Source: Halogranum rubrum
Lineage (GTDB): Archaea > Halobacteriota > Halobacteria > Halobacteriales > Haloferacaceae
Assembly: GCF_900114455.1 (NCBI RefSeq)
Contig: NZ_FOTC01000004.1
Coordinates: 27,964 to 91,963 of the forward strand
Reading direction: 5' to 3'
DNA: 64,000 nt
This document shows, piece after piece, positions 16,889 through 24,779 of the stretch. Below the pieces are notes generated by a model. The model ran no database searches, was not told the origin of the DNA, and saw only the letters and a list, made by a program, of their open reading frames with translations. The number at the start of each line of letters is the position of its first letter. The stretch's first letter is position 1. The position numbers and the translations under genes are program-made.

Positions 16889-17872
16889 ATGAGCGACGAA
16901 TCCGAGGACTCGCCACCAGTCGTCCGATCCCAGGACCGGGCTGCTTCCGGCGTCCCGGCAGCGGGCTGGGCACTCGGCGATCGCTTCTCATGGAATGAAA
17001 TCCATCAACGGCTGCTCGCGTCCGCCGACGAGGAAATCGCCAGCACGCTCTCGGAACTGTTTTTCAGCGGTTTCACCGCCGGCTTCGCGATCGTCTTGAC
17101 GTTCATCGGCTACACGGTCGGGACCGCGACGTTCCCAAACAATAGATTCCTCGCCGCAGTGCTGTATCCGATCGGGTTCATGTACATCATTCTCGGACGG
17201 TACGAACTGTACACCGAGACCACTCTCCCACCGGTCAAGCTGGTGCTGACCCGGTTGGCCAGTCTCCCCTTGCTGTTACGCATGTGGAGCGTTGTCCTGC
17301 TGGCGAATGTCATCGGTGCCGCGTTCGGCGCGTTCATCCTCGCAAACACGCACGTACTTGCGCCGGCAGAGATGGAGGTCGGAGCCGAATTCCTCCAGCA
17401 CGGCCTCGAACTGGGCTGGTGGGACCTGTTCTTCAAGGCCCTGTTCGCGGGGTGGCTTGTTGCTGGCGTGGTGTGGCTCCATACGGCTGCGCGAGACACG
17501 ATCTCGCGTGTCGTAATCACCTATCTCGTCTTCTACACGATTCCCGTCCTCGGCCTGTACCACGTCGTGAGTTCGGGCGCTGAAGCACTCTTCGTCGTGT
17601 TTCTCAAGACGCCGAGTCCGGGGGTACTCACCCTGATTTATGAGTTCTGGCTTCCGATCCTGCTTGGCAACACGACTGGTGGCGTCGTATTGGTCGCGCT
17701 CGCGAGCTACGCGCAAGCCGTGAGACGCCGGTATCCGGAGATTCGGGTTCTGTCGAGCCGGGAGATGCTGTTCAGTTTGAAAGGCGGTCGCCCGTTCGAA
17801 ACGCCGAGACCGGGCATCCAGTTACCGGAAAACGGTGGTGGACCCGAGGAGGAATCCGACACAACTAGGTGA
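16889..17872 (+). CDS. Formate/nitrite transporter family channel (YfdC-like)
   Basis: 327 residues. After an acidic N-terminal 45 residues come six hydrophobic segments at about 57-80, 87-106, 128-152, 180-200, 208-230 and 252-285, the FNT aquaporin-like layout. The signature-like stretch GFMYIILGRYELYTETTLPP (about 92-111) resembles the FNT/YfdC subgroup more than classical FocA. FNT proteins form pentameric channels for small monovalent anions. The exact substrate cannot be read from sequence. The C-terminal tail is cytoplasmic and Pro/Gly/Glu-rich. The gene stands alone between repeat copies, so no pathway context is available. Confidence 0.8.
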   Translation: MSDESEDSPPVVRSQDRAASGVPAAGWALGDRFSWNEIHQRLLASADEEIASTLSELFFSGFTAGFAIVLTFIGYTVGTATFPNNRFLAAVLYPIGFMYIILGRYELYTETTLPPVKLVLTRLASLPLLLRMWSVVLLANVIGAAFGAFILANTHVLAPAEMEVGAEFLQHGLELGWWDLFFKALFAGWLVAGVVWLHTAARDTISRVVITYLVFYTIPVLGLYHVVSSGAEALFVVFLKTPSPGVLTLIYEFWLPILLGNTTGGVVLVALASYAQAVRRRYPEIRVLSSREMLFSLKGGRPFETPRPGIQLPENGGGPEEESDTTR

Positions 17873-17926
17873 CGTTGTACTATAGACAACCTGCAACTCT
17901 CCATTTTGTGGGATGGTGCTGAATAT

Positions 17927-17999
17927 GCGCGCTGAGTTCAGCACGACCACAGAGACCTCACCGAGCGCTGTCACGAGCGGCGTGCTGAACTTAGAGGGT
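17927..17999 (+). repeat. MITE-like repeat, best full copy
   Basis: Terminal parts CGCTGAGTTCAGCACG and CGTGCTGAACTTAGAG form a 16-bp imperfect inverted repeat around about 40 bases (ACAGAGACCTCACCGAGCG...). Related copies lie at 12029, 14322, 16537, 18396 (left half), 11301 (right half), 47815 and 49150 (reverse), and stubs at 8519 and 51270. Confidence 0.7.
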
Positions 18000-18122
18000 G
18001 TATCTGTCACTGAAATCTTGTTTGCTTAGTCCCATCGGTGCTGAGTTGACCCAGGTATAGCACAAGTATTCATTTCGGATTGTCACAAAATCTATTTATC
18101 TACTCTATTGATTACTACGCAT

Positions 18123-18344
18123 ATGCCCTCCCAGAAAGCAGGAAGAATAGTGGCTCTGATAGCTGTCCCAGTAATAGTCTGCTCTGCGGTCTTTGTCCTA
18201 TATGCCGGCGTGACTGGTTCTTTACCAGCGATTTTTGGTTTCGAGAAGGGATATGCTATCATAGTTGGTTTACAGCTCCTAGCAGCGATTCAGATGTTGC
18301 TAATTGGCTCTAATTCTCGTCTACTATCATACGGCTCTGACTGA
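18123..18344 (+). CDS. Two-helix small membrane protein
   Basis: 73 residues from ATG 18123. Two hydrophobic segments (about 9-31, GRIVALIAVPVIVCSAVFVLYAG, and 43-64, YAIIVGLQLLAAIQMLLIG) predict a hairpin in the membrane, with a short charged tail. Codons are AT-richer than average. No motif suggests a role. Small double-helix membrane proteins are common on haloarchaeal accessory DNA. Confidence 0.5.
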   Translation: MPSQKAGRIVALIAVPVIVCSAVFVLYAGVTGSLPAIFGFEKGYAIIVGLQLLAAIQMLLIGSNSRLLSYGSD

Positions 18345-18395
18345 TAGCTTGCCCATACATAACATCGAGACTCAAGCAATCGTGTGACCGACTTG

Positions 18396-18432
18396 CGCGC
18401 TGAGTTCAGCACGGCTTCAGAAACCTATCACA
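18396..18432 (+). repeat. MITE-like repeat, left half only
   Basis: GCGCGCTGAGTTCAGCACG followed by CTTCAGAAACCTA equals the left half of the 17927 repeat; the right half is absent. Confidence 0.55.
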
Positions 18433-18490
18433 AATTGTGGATTAAACGAGAGCGACGAGATACATAGAAACTAGAGCACACCGGAAAGCG

Positions 18491-18518
18491 TTTTTCTGCC
18501 CCCCAAGGGTGCGGGGCG
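18491..18518 (+). promoter_or_regulatory. T-run plus CCCC/GGGG element before 18547 gene
   Basis: TTTTT (18491-18495), GCCCCCC, an AAGGGTG core and GGGGC (18513-18517). The ATG follows at 18547, 29 bases downstream. Confidence 0.65.
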
Positions 18519-18546
18519 TCACACACATCGCGTCCCGAGAACCACA

Positions 18547-19038
18547 ATGCACCAACTCATCTACGCGCTCGTTGAAGCACCGAATCGGGACGATGCCCTC
18601 ACCAGAGGTAACGCAGCGTTCGACCGACTCGTCGGCGTCGGCCCCGACACCGCTGCCGTCTTTGATTACTACGTCACGTTCGACGACGAGACAACGTCTG
18701 TCGCCGGGAAGGCACGGTGGGGTGAACTACCCGTGGTGGCACCGGTCGGCTCCGACGAGGGATCGGAACTCCTGGAACGAGGATGGAACGCAACGACCGA
18801 AGAGTTCGAGCGGAATCTCGAACGAGTGCGAGCCGCCGTCGACGAGTTCTCTACTGAGGAACTCATGCGCGACAAAGAGCTTGCTCGACACGCTTGCTAC
18901 AATCTCGGGGCGTACCGTGGCCCGTCGCTCTTCCTGTACGATGAGTACGGCGGGGCGATCCGCCATCGCGACCAGCTCGATCGCGTCCTCGAGTCCGATG
19001 AGCAGGTGTGGATTATCCCGGCGGACGTCCACTACTAA
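18547..19038 (+). CDS. Hypothetical protein sharing a C-terminal motif with the 9738 protein
   Basis: 163 residues. The N-terminus (MHQLIYALVEAPNRDDALTRG, FDRLVGVGPDTAAVFDYYVTF) looks like a ferredoxin-like alpha/beta fold. A helical middle follows (FERNLERVRAAVDEFSTEELM), and a C-terminal block LYDEYGGAIRHRDQLDRVLES..QVWIIPADVHY matches LYDESGSAIRDQAKL..LLES in the protein at 9738-10610. The two genes therefore share a domain though separated by 8 kb. It is preceded by the shared T-run/GC element and followed by dyad copy 2. Function unknown; likely an accessory plasmid protein. Confidence 0.7.
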   Translation: MHQLIYALVEAPNRDDALTRGNAAFDRLVGVGPDTAAVFDYYVTFDDETTSVAGKARWGELPVVAPVGSDEGSELLERGWNATTEEFERNLERVRAAVDEFSTEELMRDKELARHACYNLGAYRGPSLFLYDEYGGAIRHRDQLDRVLESDEQVWIIPADVHY

Positions 19039-19072
19039 GCGAAGAATCGCGCGAGGAAACGGGCACTATGGT

Positions 19073-19115
19073 CTTAACCAACAGAGCGCGACCGTTGCCG
19101 TTTCTGTTGGTTAAG
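19073..19115. repeat. TTAACCAAC/GTTGGTTAA dyad, copy 2
   Basis: CTTAACCAACAGA (19073-19085) and TCTGTTGGTTAAG (19103-19115) form a perfect 13-bp inverted repeat with a 17-base spacer. An ATG follows at 19119 but reads only seven codons. The T-run/GC element of the next gene begins 40 bases later. Confidence 0.75.
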
Positions 19116-19154
19116 GCGATGACGAACCTGCGAATTCGGTGAGCGCCGAGTGAG

Positions 19155-19182
19155 TTTTTTCACCCCCAGAGGGGTGCGGGGG
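19155..19182 (+). promoter_or_regulatory. T-run plus CCCCC/GGGGG element before 19207 gene
   Basis: TTTTTT (19155-19160), CCCCC, an AGGGGTG core and GGGGG (19178-19182). The ATG at 19207 lies 24 bases downstream. Confidence 0.65.
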
Positions 19183-19206
19183 ACAGAGAACCCTCGCAGT
19201 AAACCA

Positions 19207-19470
19207 ATGACTGACGACAACCCAACAGCGACGGAATCGAATCGAGAGGAAGCAACTCAGACGGAATACGTCGAGCGCAGCGACGTCGGCGTGTCACTGA
19301 CGGTGAAACTGAAACGTGGAACGGCGACGAGAGACCAGGACGAGCTGACGGCCAAGGCCAAGGCACGAACGCTTGCGGAGGCCCGTGACGACATGGACAC
19401 GCTGCGAGTGTATCTGCACGACCTCGCCGAGGACGTTCGGCAGATTCAGCCCGACGACGAGTCAGAATAG
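19207..19470 (+). CDS. Small haloarchaeal protein (DUF7389-like)
   Basis: 87 residues from ATG 19207. A disordered acidic start (about 1-28) precedes VGVSLTVKLKRGTATRDQDELTAKAKARTLAEARDDMDTLRVYLHDLAEDVRQIQP. From memory this resembles the haloarchaeal family DUF7389; no function is known. A beta-hairpin followed by a long helix is predicted. The gene lies in a string of short genes all oriented rightward and starting with the shared leader elements. Confidence 0.7.
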   Translation: MTDDNPTATESNREEATQTEYVERSDVGVSLTVKLKRGTATRDQDELTAKAKARTLAEARDDMDTLRVYLHDLAEDVRQIQPDDESE

Positions 19471-19494
19471 AGCGCTCGGAGAGCTGGTTTTTCG

Positions 19495-19517
19495 CGCCTC
19501 CAGAATGGCTGGAGGCG
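19495..19517 (+). promoter_or_regulatory. 9-bp hairpin after a T-run
   Basis: CGCCTCCAG (19495-19503) pairs with CTGGAGGCG (19509-19517) across AATGG; TTTTT (19488-19492) precedes. ATG at 19525 follows by 7 bases. A similar but weaker unit precedes the gene at 43198. Confidence 0.6.
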
Positions 19518-19524
19518 AAACTTA

Positions 19525-19746
19525 ATGAGCAACGACTCGGCCGAATCAACGACATCGACCGGCCTCACACCCGAGCAGCGTCTCGAAGCGCCGACTACCA
19601 ACCTCATCGATGCAGGTATCGCGACCATCCACGACATGGCGACGCTTCGAGCCTGTGTCGCCTACGAGAACGCGAATCAACAGCGCGTGCGGATTCTCCG
19701 GCGACTCGCAGAGCGGGCACAGGAGATTCGGACACAGGAGAAATGA
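19525..19746 (+). CDS. Small helical haloarchaeal protein, intact member of a three-copy family
   Basis: 73 residues. An acidic Thr-rich start is followed by LIDAGIATIHDMATLRACVAYENANQQRVRILRRLAERAQEIR, which predicts two helices. The same block occurs as broken copies at 42562-42655 and 44205-44340, so this is the only intact one in the window. The ATG lies directly behind a perfect hairpin, suggesting translational or transcriptional control. The helical, Arg-rich C-terminus could bind protein or nucleic acid; nothing more can be said. Confidence 0.65.
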   Translation: MSNDSAESTTSTGLTPEQRLEAPTTNLIDAGIATIHDMATLRACVAYENANQQRVRILRRLAERAQEIRTQEK

Positions 19747-19775
19747 ATCGTATCGGTGAGAGACAAACGGATATC

Positions 19776-20222
19776 TCAGGCCTTCGCGCTATCATCAACT
19801 GGTTCTGTATCAGTGATCGCAACCGGGAGTTCGATATTGATGTCATCGTACCACACCGTCGGCTTTTTCGAGCGACCAGCCTGCTCAAACTCAACTAGTC
19901 CGAGCGTTTCGAGCTCCGAGAGGTTGTCATGAACCTGCCGGACGTCGCGACCGACGAGTCGTGCAGCTTCACGAATACTCTGTGGCTCTTCGCGAGCAAT
20001 GGTTTGCAGGAGCTGGACGTTTCTTGCTGACAGCAATCGTTGAAGATCTTCCTCCCGCTGGAGGACGACCTCATAGAGTGGCTCTGGTTCATCGCCCGCT
20101 TCAAGGGCTGCGAGCTGTGCTTCGACCGCATCGAAAGCATTGTCAGGTGTGCCGACCCGAACGGTCAGCGTCCGGCGGTCGTTCGGTTCATCATTGGTTG
20201 GTTCAGTCTTGCTCATATTCAT
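19776..20222 (-). CDS. HTH antitoxin/regulator (HVO_A0114-like, TumA type)
   Basis: 148 residues. Residues about 20-60 form the first domain (TLTVRVGTPDNAFDAVEAQLAAL). Residues 65-120 are a winged helix-turn-helix: ARNVQLLQTIAREEPQSIREAARLVGRDVRQVHDNLSELETLGLVEFE. This arrangement is that of the haloarchaeal HVO_A0114-type DNA-binding proteins, which pair with TumE-family toxins. It overlaps the upstream toxin-like gene by 20 bases on the same strand, typical of coupled toxin-antitoxin expression. A second ATG at 20216 is possible. Antitoxin role is inferred from order and family. Confidence 0.75.
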   Translation of the reverse strand: MNMSKTEPTNDEPNDRRTLTVRVGTPDNAFDAVEAQLAALEAGDEPEPLYEVVLQREEDLQRLLSARNVQLLQTIAREEPQSIREAARLVGRDVRQVHDNLSELETLGLVEFEQAGRSKKPTVWYDDINIELPVAITDTEPVDDSAKA

Positions 20223-20511
20223 TCACCTCGCGTCGAAATCGCTGCAGGACCTCGACGTAACTGCCGGGATACTCGTAGTCGCTGTCGATGTCCTCGCCAA
20301 CGTGACGTTCGTGTCCTTTCGTCTCCGGATGGGCATTGTCGTAACGGAGAATCGTGTCTCCCGCCTTATTCCCGTAGTGCATGCTGTACTTGATTCCCTC
20401 AGGGTAGGCTTCTGACTCAGGAACGGACCACACCGAGATATGCGCGAAGCGATCCGATTCCGGATAATCGATTGTTTGATCGATGATTCGTTTCGCACCA
20501 TTCCCGGCCAT
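20203..20511 (-). CDS. TumE-like toxin (DUF6516 family)
   Basis: 102 residues, first gene of a leftward pair with the HTH protein. KRIIDQTIDYPESDRFAHISVWSVPESEAYPEGIKYSMHYGN and ILRYDNAHPETKGHERHVG match the layout of TumE/DUF6516 toxins: a beta sheet containing ..YDNAH..KGHH.H. The H/D/K-rich block RYDNAHPETKGHERH is the likely active region. Toxin-first order and 20-bp overlap fit this family. An AT-rich promoter region with ATATAT-type sequence lies at 20520-20545. Activity is not proven by sequence. Confidence 0.75.
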   Translation of the reverse strand: MAGNGAKRIIDQTIDYPESDRFAHISVWSVPESEAYPEGIKYSMHYGNKAGDTILRYDNAHPETKGHERHVGEDIDSDYEYPGSYVEVLQRFRREVNEYEQD

Positions 20512-20635
20512 CTAATGTTGTTATGCACCACATCATCATATATGTTGTTGTAGGGAACAACAGTACCACAATATCGACGAGAATCAGCAAACGCTCGCCG
20601 GCAACGAGGCGGCCGCTCGCTGCTTGTTCGAGAAG

Positions 20636-20675
20636 TAACCAACAGAGTGGGGCCGATTCCGGTCTTGTTGGGTAA
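20636..20675. repeat. AACCAAC/GTTGG dyad, copy 3 (degenerate)
   Basis: TAACCAAC (20636-20643) and GTTGGGTAA (20667-20675) keep the dyad with one mismatch; an ATG overlaps its end at 20675. The T-rich/GC element begins 18 bases further on. Confidence 0.65.
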
Positions 20676-20692
20676 TGCATCCCGCAGTAGTG

Positions 20693-20720
20693 TTTATCCG
20701 CCCCTGAGAGCTGCGGGGCG
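20693..20720 (+). promoter_or_regulatory. T-rich plus GCCCC/GGGGC element without an intact gene
   Basis: TTTAT (20693-20697), GCCCC (20701-20705), a short core and GGGGC (20716-20720). What follows is the duplicated, broken start of the 9738-type gene, so the element is orphaned. Confidence 0.6.
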
Positions 20721-20847
20721 GCGGTGCCTCGCAGGTGACTCCCTGTGTCCATCCACGACTTCTCAGAACCGACCAGCGACAGCGCGACAAACTCCTGTAT
20801 CTTTGTGTCTTCTCGAATAATCAAGAGCGAGAAGTCGGAGTCGTCTC

Positions 20848-20940
20848 GATATTGAAATACGAGGACGAATGAAATCGAGACAAGCCGATGACTGACCACT
20901 ACGCCGACTAGGAAGCACTCCGCCCCCTGGGTGGAGCTAC
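20848..20940 (+). pseudogene. Truncated copy of the zinc-ribbon gene start
   Basis: ATG 20888 begins MTDHYAD as in the gene at 9738, then TAG replaces a Tyr codon, the frame continues EALRPLGGAT and stops being similar at about 20938, where tnpB sequence begins. It is a dead duplicate. Confidence 0.75.
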
Positions 20941-21540
20941 CAAAATTGGGAGAAACAGCGTGTCATTGTTGCTCAACGATACGCGGAGTTGAAGCAAAAG
21001 CGACGTGACTTCCTTCACAAACTCTCAAACTACTACGCGAGAGAGTACGACCTTATAGCGGTCGAAAACCTTGACGTGAATGGGCTGGTTGAGTTACCAT
21101 CTGATTCCCGAAACCGCGCTGGCTCCGCGTGGGGAACGTTCCTCCGAATGCTCGAATACAAGTGCGGACGAGAAGGGACGCACTTCGTCACAGTCGAGCC
21201 AGCAGGAACAACAAAGGAGTGTGCGTCGTGCGGTGTCACAACAACAAATCCACTGTGGGTTCGTGAACACGCCTGCCCCGCGTGCGGATTCACAGCGGAT
21301 AGAGACGCGAATGCAGCGTGGAACATTCTTTCTCGCGGTCTCGACAATATAGGAGTGGTTCACTCCGAATCAACGTCCTCAGAACCGCAGAGTGGTTCTG
21401 ATGTGCGGACGAGAGCGTCGCTCTCGTCAACGCCTGTGGAGACTGCGCTTCCTGTGGATACTTCAGTATCTGCAAAGCGCGTCGTCGAAACAGGAAGCCC
21501 CGTCCTCAACGAGCGCGTCAGCGCGAGTAGGGCGGGGTAG
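20941..21540 (+). pseudogene. tnpB: 5'-truncated IS1341-type tnpB
   Basis: The frame is open from about 20941 (QNWEKQRVIVAQRYAEL) to the stop at 21540. It contains the C-terminal half of TnpB: LSNYYAREYDLIAVENLDV with a catalytic Glu, ECASCG...CPACG zinc ribbon, and DRDANAAWNILSRG with the last catalytic Asp. The N-terminal half with the first catalytic Asp and wedge domain is missing, so the nuclease is inactive. The last 90 codons lie over the element's right end. No tnpA is nearby; this is an IS200/IS605-superfamily remnant. Confidence 0.88.
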
Positions 21541-21545
21541 TTCAC
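21440..21545 (+). other. Right end of the tnpB element (guide-RNA scaffold region)
   Basis: The end of the tnpB frame and about 5 bases beyond carry GTAGGGCGGGGTAG-type structure (pairing GCCCCGTCC with GGGCGGGG). In IS605-family elements this region encodes the omega/reRNA that guides TnpB. A related end without tnpB lies in reverse at 46329-46452. Confidence 0.5.
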
Positions 21546-23785
21546 CCCAACAATCGCTCCCGAATCGACCGAGCATGTGGCCGTTCAGCGAGTAGTACGG
21601 ACGTGTCGACGGCATCAAGTACGGATAGATTCAGCGACCCCCCGATGATTCGCGAGAGCAAGCCACGCTCAGTAGCTCCGACGATGATCAGTGTCCGGCC
21701 AATCGCTGCATCTCCGATTGCGGTTTCGACATCACCTGTCTCTACCAGTAAGTCGACTTCGTCCAGCCCGTGCTCGGCAACCCATTCCTCTAAGAACTCG
21801 CGACCCGTCTCCACGTCGTCGGTCACGTGGAGGACCGAAACGTTCGCGTCGGCTGTTTCCTGCAGTGCCCGAGCGACTTCCGCAGACAACTCAGAGGAGT
21901 GGCCGCCCGCGGTTGGGAGGAGGATCTCGCTCGGATCGAATCCTCGTTCGTCGAGAACGAGAACGTCACACGGCAACTGGTGAATCAACTCGTCGAGTCT
22001 TCCCTCGGCACGACCCCCGGCGAGACGCGTCCCTCGGTGACCCATGATGAGTCGATCAACGTCGTGCTCGCGTGCCGCATCGAATACCTCCCCAATCCCC
22101 TGATGGGAGAGGATCGTTCGCGTCTCGACGGGGACACCGAGCGCTTCGGCGTCAGCCCGGGCGTCGGTCAGTAGTTTCTCCGAGGTCTCGGAAATACGCT
22201 CGCGCCGCTCGGCGGCTGCCGCCAGCGATGTCTGGTCTGGCACCTGAATGACGTGGGTCGCGAGGAGTCGCCCGTCATCGTGTTTCGCAAGCGCCGCTGC
22301 CAACGTGACGAGCGAGTGTTCGGTCCGGGGGTTCGAGAGCGCGACCATCGTCGTCGGACCATCCGTGTCAGCCCCTGAACCATTCGGTGCGACCGTCGCC
22401 GCTGCGTCGACGACAGACGAGGGCAGCACCTCCCCGCGACTCAGAATGTGCCGGCCGAGGAGCCCTTGTCTGTCGGCCCGACGACGTGCGTACGCGAAGT
22501 ACCACACCAGCGCTGCGACGACGAAGGCAGCCGAGAGGAGTAGTTCACGCTGGCCGACGAACGCCAGCAATCCGAGCGAGAGTATCATTCCGAGGATGGG
22601 GGTGATCGGATAGAGCGGCACCCGGAACGCGGGTTCGTACTCAGGGTCGGTTTCCCGGAACACGATGAGTGCGGCGTTCATCAGCGCGTAGACGACCAGA
22701 TGCAGGACGCTCGCCGCCTTCGCGAGAACTTCGATGTCCTGGCCCAAGAGCGCAATGAAGACGACGATCATCGCACCCGTGACCAATATCGACCGGTATG
22801 GCGTCGCGTACGAGGGGTGGATCTCGTTGAGCCAGTTGGTGACGATCCGATCGCGTCCCATCGCGAAGTTGATCCGTGCCGACGCGAGGATCGACGCGTT
22901 CGCGCTCGACGCCGTCGCGAGCAGCGCACCAAGCGTGACAATCGTGACAGCGATCCCCGCGAGACCACTGGGGAACGCGACTTGCGTCGCCTGTGTGAGC
23001 GGTGCGCTCTGGCTCAGGTCCACCCACGGTACCACACCGAGCATGATGCTAACGAGAATCGCGTAGAGGACCGTCACGATGACGACACTGCCAATAATCG
23101 CTAGTGGGAGATTCCGTCCGGGATTCTTCAGTTCCTCAGCGACGGTCGCGATCTTCGCGTACCCGAGAAACGAAACAAAGACCAGTGCCGTCCCCGGGAG
23201 GATCGCACCGTAGCCGAACGGCGCTGCCCCACCGTCACCGAGGAGTGTCGCCAGGTCGAACGACAGCCAGCCCTGGACTGCGAACAGGGCCAATATTGCC
23301 AGCAGAATAGTGACGATGACCGTCTGCACCCCACCAGTCTCTTTGGCACCAATGTAGTTGACGCCCACGAAGACAGCGCCGGCGATGAGTGCACCGACTT
23401 GAATATCGGTGAGAAACAGGACACTAGGCATCGAGATCAAGGTCGCGAGATACTGCCCAAATCCGATGCTGTAGAACGCGCTCGCGAACGCCAGTCCCAT
23501 CCAGTCGCCGAGCCCTGCAATGGAGCCGAATAGGGGACCGAGGGCTCGGTTGACATAGTAGTAGCCACCGCCGGCTTTCGGCATGGCTGTCCCGAGCTCG
23601 GAGACCGACAACGCGTTCACCATTGCGATGAGCCCGCCAATCACGAACGAGAGTATGACGACGGGGCCAGCCGTACTGGCTGCCACACCTGGCAGCACGA
23701 AGATACCCGCACCGATCATCGTGCCGATCCCGATGGTCAACGCCGAGAGTAACCCCAGATCCTTCGCAAGTTCTTCGTCGCTCAT
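21542..23785 (-). CDS. APC-family amino acid permease with two UspA-like domains
   Basis: 747 residues. Residues 10-450 carry twelve membrane segments of the APC superfamily, with the start TIGIGTMIGAGIFVLPG (substrate-binding loop of helix 1), GGGYYYVNRALGP in helix 3 and EELKNPGRNLPLAI. From about 480 two universal-stress-protein domains follow: MVALSNPRTEHSLVTLAAALA...HRGTRL.GG, then ILLPTAGGHSSELSAEVA...IIGGSLNLSVLDAVDTSVLLAE with a partial nucleotide-binding motif. APC-USP fusions are typical of haloarchaea and probably link uptake to stress or ATP status. The downstream neighbour in transcription order is absent; the upstream UspA gene overlaps by four bases. Confidence 0.88.
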   Translation of the reverse strand: MSDEELAKDLGLLSALTIGIGTMIGAGIFVLPGVAASTAGPVVILSFVIGGLIAMVNALSVSELGTAMPKAGGGYYYVNRALGPLFGSIAGLGDWMGLAFASAFYSIGFGQYLATLISMPSVLFLTDIQVGALIAGAVFVGVNYIGAKETGGVQTVIVTILLAILALFAVQGWLSFDLATLLGDGGAAPFGYGAILPGTALVFVSFLGYAKIATVAEELKNPGRNLPLAIIGSVVIVTVLYAILVSIMLGVVPWVDLSQSAPLTQATQVAFPSGLAGIAVTIVTLGALLATASSANASILASARINFAMGRDRIVTNWLNEIHPSYATPYRSILVTGAMIVVFIALLGQDIEVLAKAASVLHLVVYALMNAALIVFRETDPEYEPAFRVPLYPITPILGMILSLGLLAFVGQRELLLSAAFVVAALVWYFAYARRRADRQGLLGRHILSRGEVLPSSVVDAAATVAPNGSGADTDGPTTMVALSNPRTEHSLVTLAAALAKHDDGRLLATHVIQVPDQTSLAAAAERRERISETSEKLLTDARADAEALGVPVETRTILSHQGIGEVFDAAREHDVDRLIMGHRGTRLAGGRAEGRLDELIHQLPCDVLVLDERGFDPSEILLPTAGGHSSELSAEVARALQETADANVSVLHVTDDVETGREFLEEWVAEHGLDEVDLLVETGDVETAIGDAAIGRTLIIVGATERGLLSRIIGGSLNLSVLDAVDTSVLLAERPHARSIRERLLG

Positions 23786-24258
23786 TCGCCGCCCCCTGTG
23801 CTGCGTGCCCGCGTACTATCGTTCGACGACAAGCGGGCCTCGTCTACCGCATGGAGTGAAACGACGGGGAGTTTGGGATCTGTCACGAGACGGGCAGCGG
23901 TATCGCCCGAAAGTAATCGGGCGAACCGATTGCCCCCCCGGGGACAGAAGGCAATCGCTGTTGCACTAACGTCGAGCGCAACATCGACGATCGTCTCGGC
24001 GACGTTTGTCCCGAATTCGAGTCGACGTTCGACCATTACCTCGTCTCCGAGTCGTGACTCGACGGCTAAGAAGAACTCTCTCGCGTCTGACTCTCGTTTC
24101 TCCATTGGGGCTTTATCCACGACTCCGCCCCCTTTCTCGATGACGTGTACCACGGTGATGTGTTTGATCTCACTCAGATGTGACGTTAGGACAGCTGCGG
24201 TCACGGCTGCGTCCGTTTCGTCGGCGACTGGAACGACGATGTGGTCGAGGAGAGACAT
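23782..24258 (-). CDS. Universal stress protein, UspA family
   Basis: 158 residues. DHIVVPVADETDAAVTAAVLTS opens the Usp fold, followed by HITVVHVIEKGGGVVDKAP, and a C-terminal FCPRGGNRFARLLSGDTAARLV that corresponds to the ATP-binding G-x2-G-x9-G(S/T) region, with R-G-G-N rather than the classical G-S/T ending. It lacks a signal sequence, so cytoplasmic. It overlaps the transporter gene by 4 bases and so is co-transcribed with it. A paralogue lies at 25728. Roles in stress response and transporter regulation are inferred from family. Confidence 0.85.
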   Translation of the reverse strand: MSLLDHIVVPVADETDAAVTAAVLTSHLSEIKHITVVHVIEKGGGVVDKAPMEKRESDAREFFLAVESRLGDEVMVERRLEFGTNVAETIVDVALDVSATAIAFCPRGGNRFARLLSGDTAARLVTDPKLPVVSLHAVDEARLSSNDSTRARSTGGGE

Positions 24259-24779
24259 TTGTCAGCCACCTCCATCGACCGTCGATCCACACGGATTCTG
24301 GTGCACCTGATAGTCGCGGACGATGGATTGCCGGGGCAGTCTCCGTCTCGCGTCGAGACAGCGAACGATGGCGTCCGCTCGGCGTCTACCGAACGGTTTC
24401 CGGTCGGTCCTTGTTCCGTCCATAACCGAGGGCAGTTTCGAGATTATATAAAGACTCCCATTTAAATTTTTGACTTAGAAAAAATAGACACCCAAAATTT
24501 TTGTCTTAAAAATATAATGGGCTGGTCCGCTGTCGGATGCTAGCCTAGCTATCTATGTCACGACGAAACTCGGTTTACGTTGATTCCAGGTTTAACGCTG
24601 TTCTCGCATCGTTTTGGACAGCTAGCAGCACCCTACGGTTCTGTCCAGAAACGGCAGTGACCTCTGTCCGATCCTCCCCCACGAGTTTCGGTATCGAAAA
24701 AAAACACCCCGCCGAAGAAAATGTTATATGAGTCTGCCTGGTATTCTATTTTGCAAACCGAAATGAGGCTCGTTTACAT
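24259..24779. other. Divergent intergenic region with AT-rich direct repeat
   Basis: Divergent starts lie at 24258 and 24780. AT-rich tract 24440-24515 contains two imperfect direct copies of aaatttttg(a/t)ctta(g/a)aaaaata about 38 bases apart, near a TATA-like tatataaag at 24446, presumably for the leftward usp-transporter operon. A second TATA-like ttatatgag near 24723 may serve the rightward gene. The direct repeat may be a regulator site, by inference. Confidence 0.45.
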
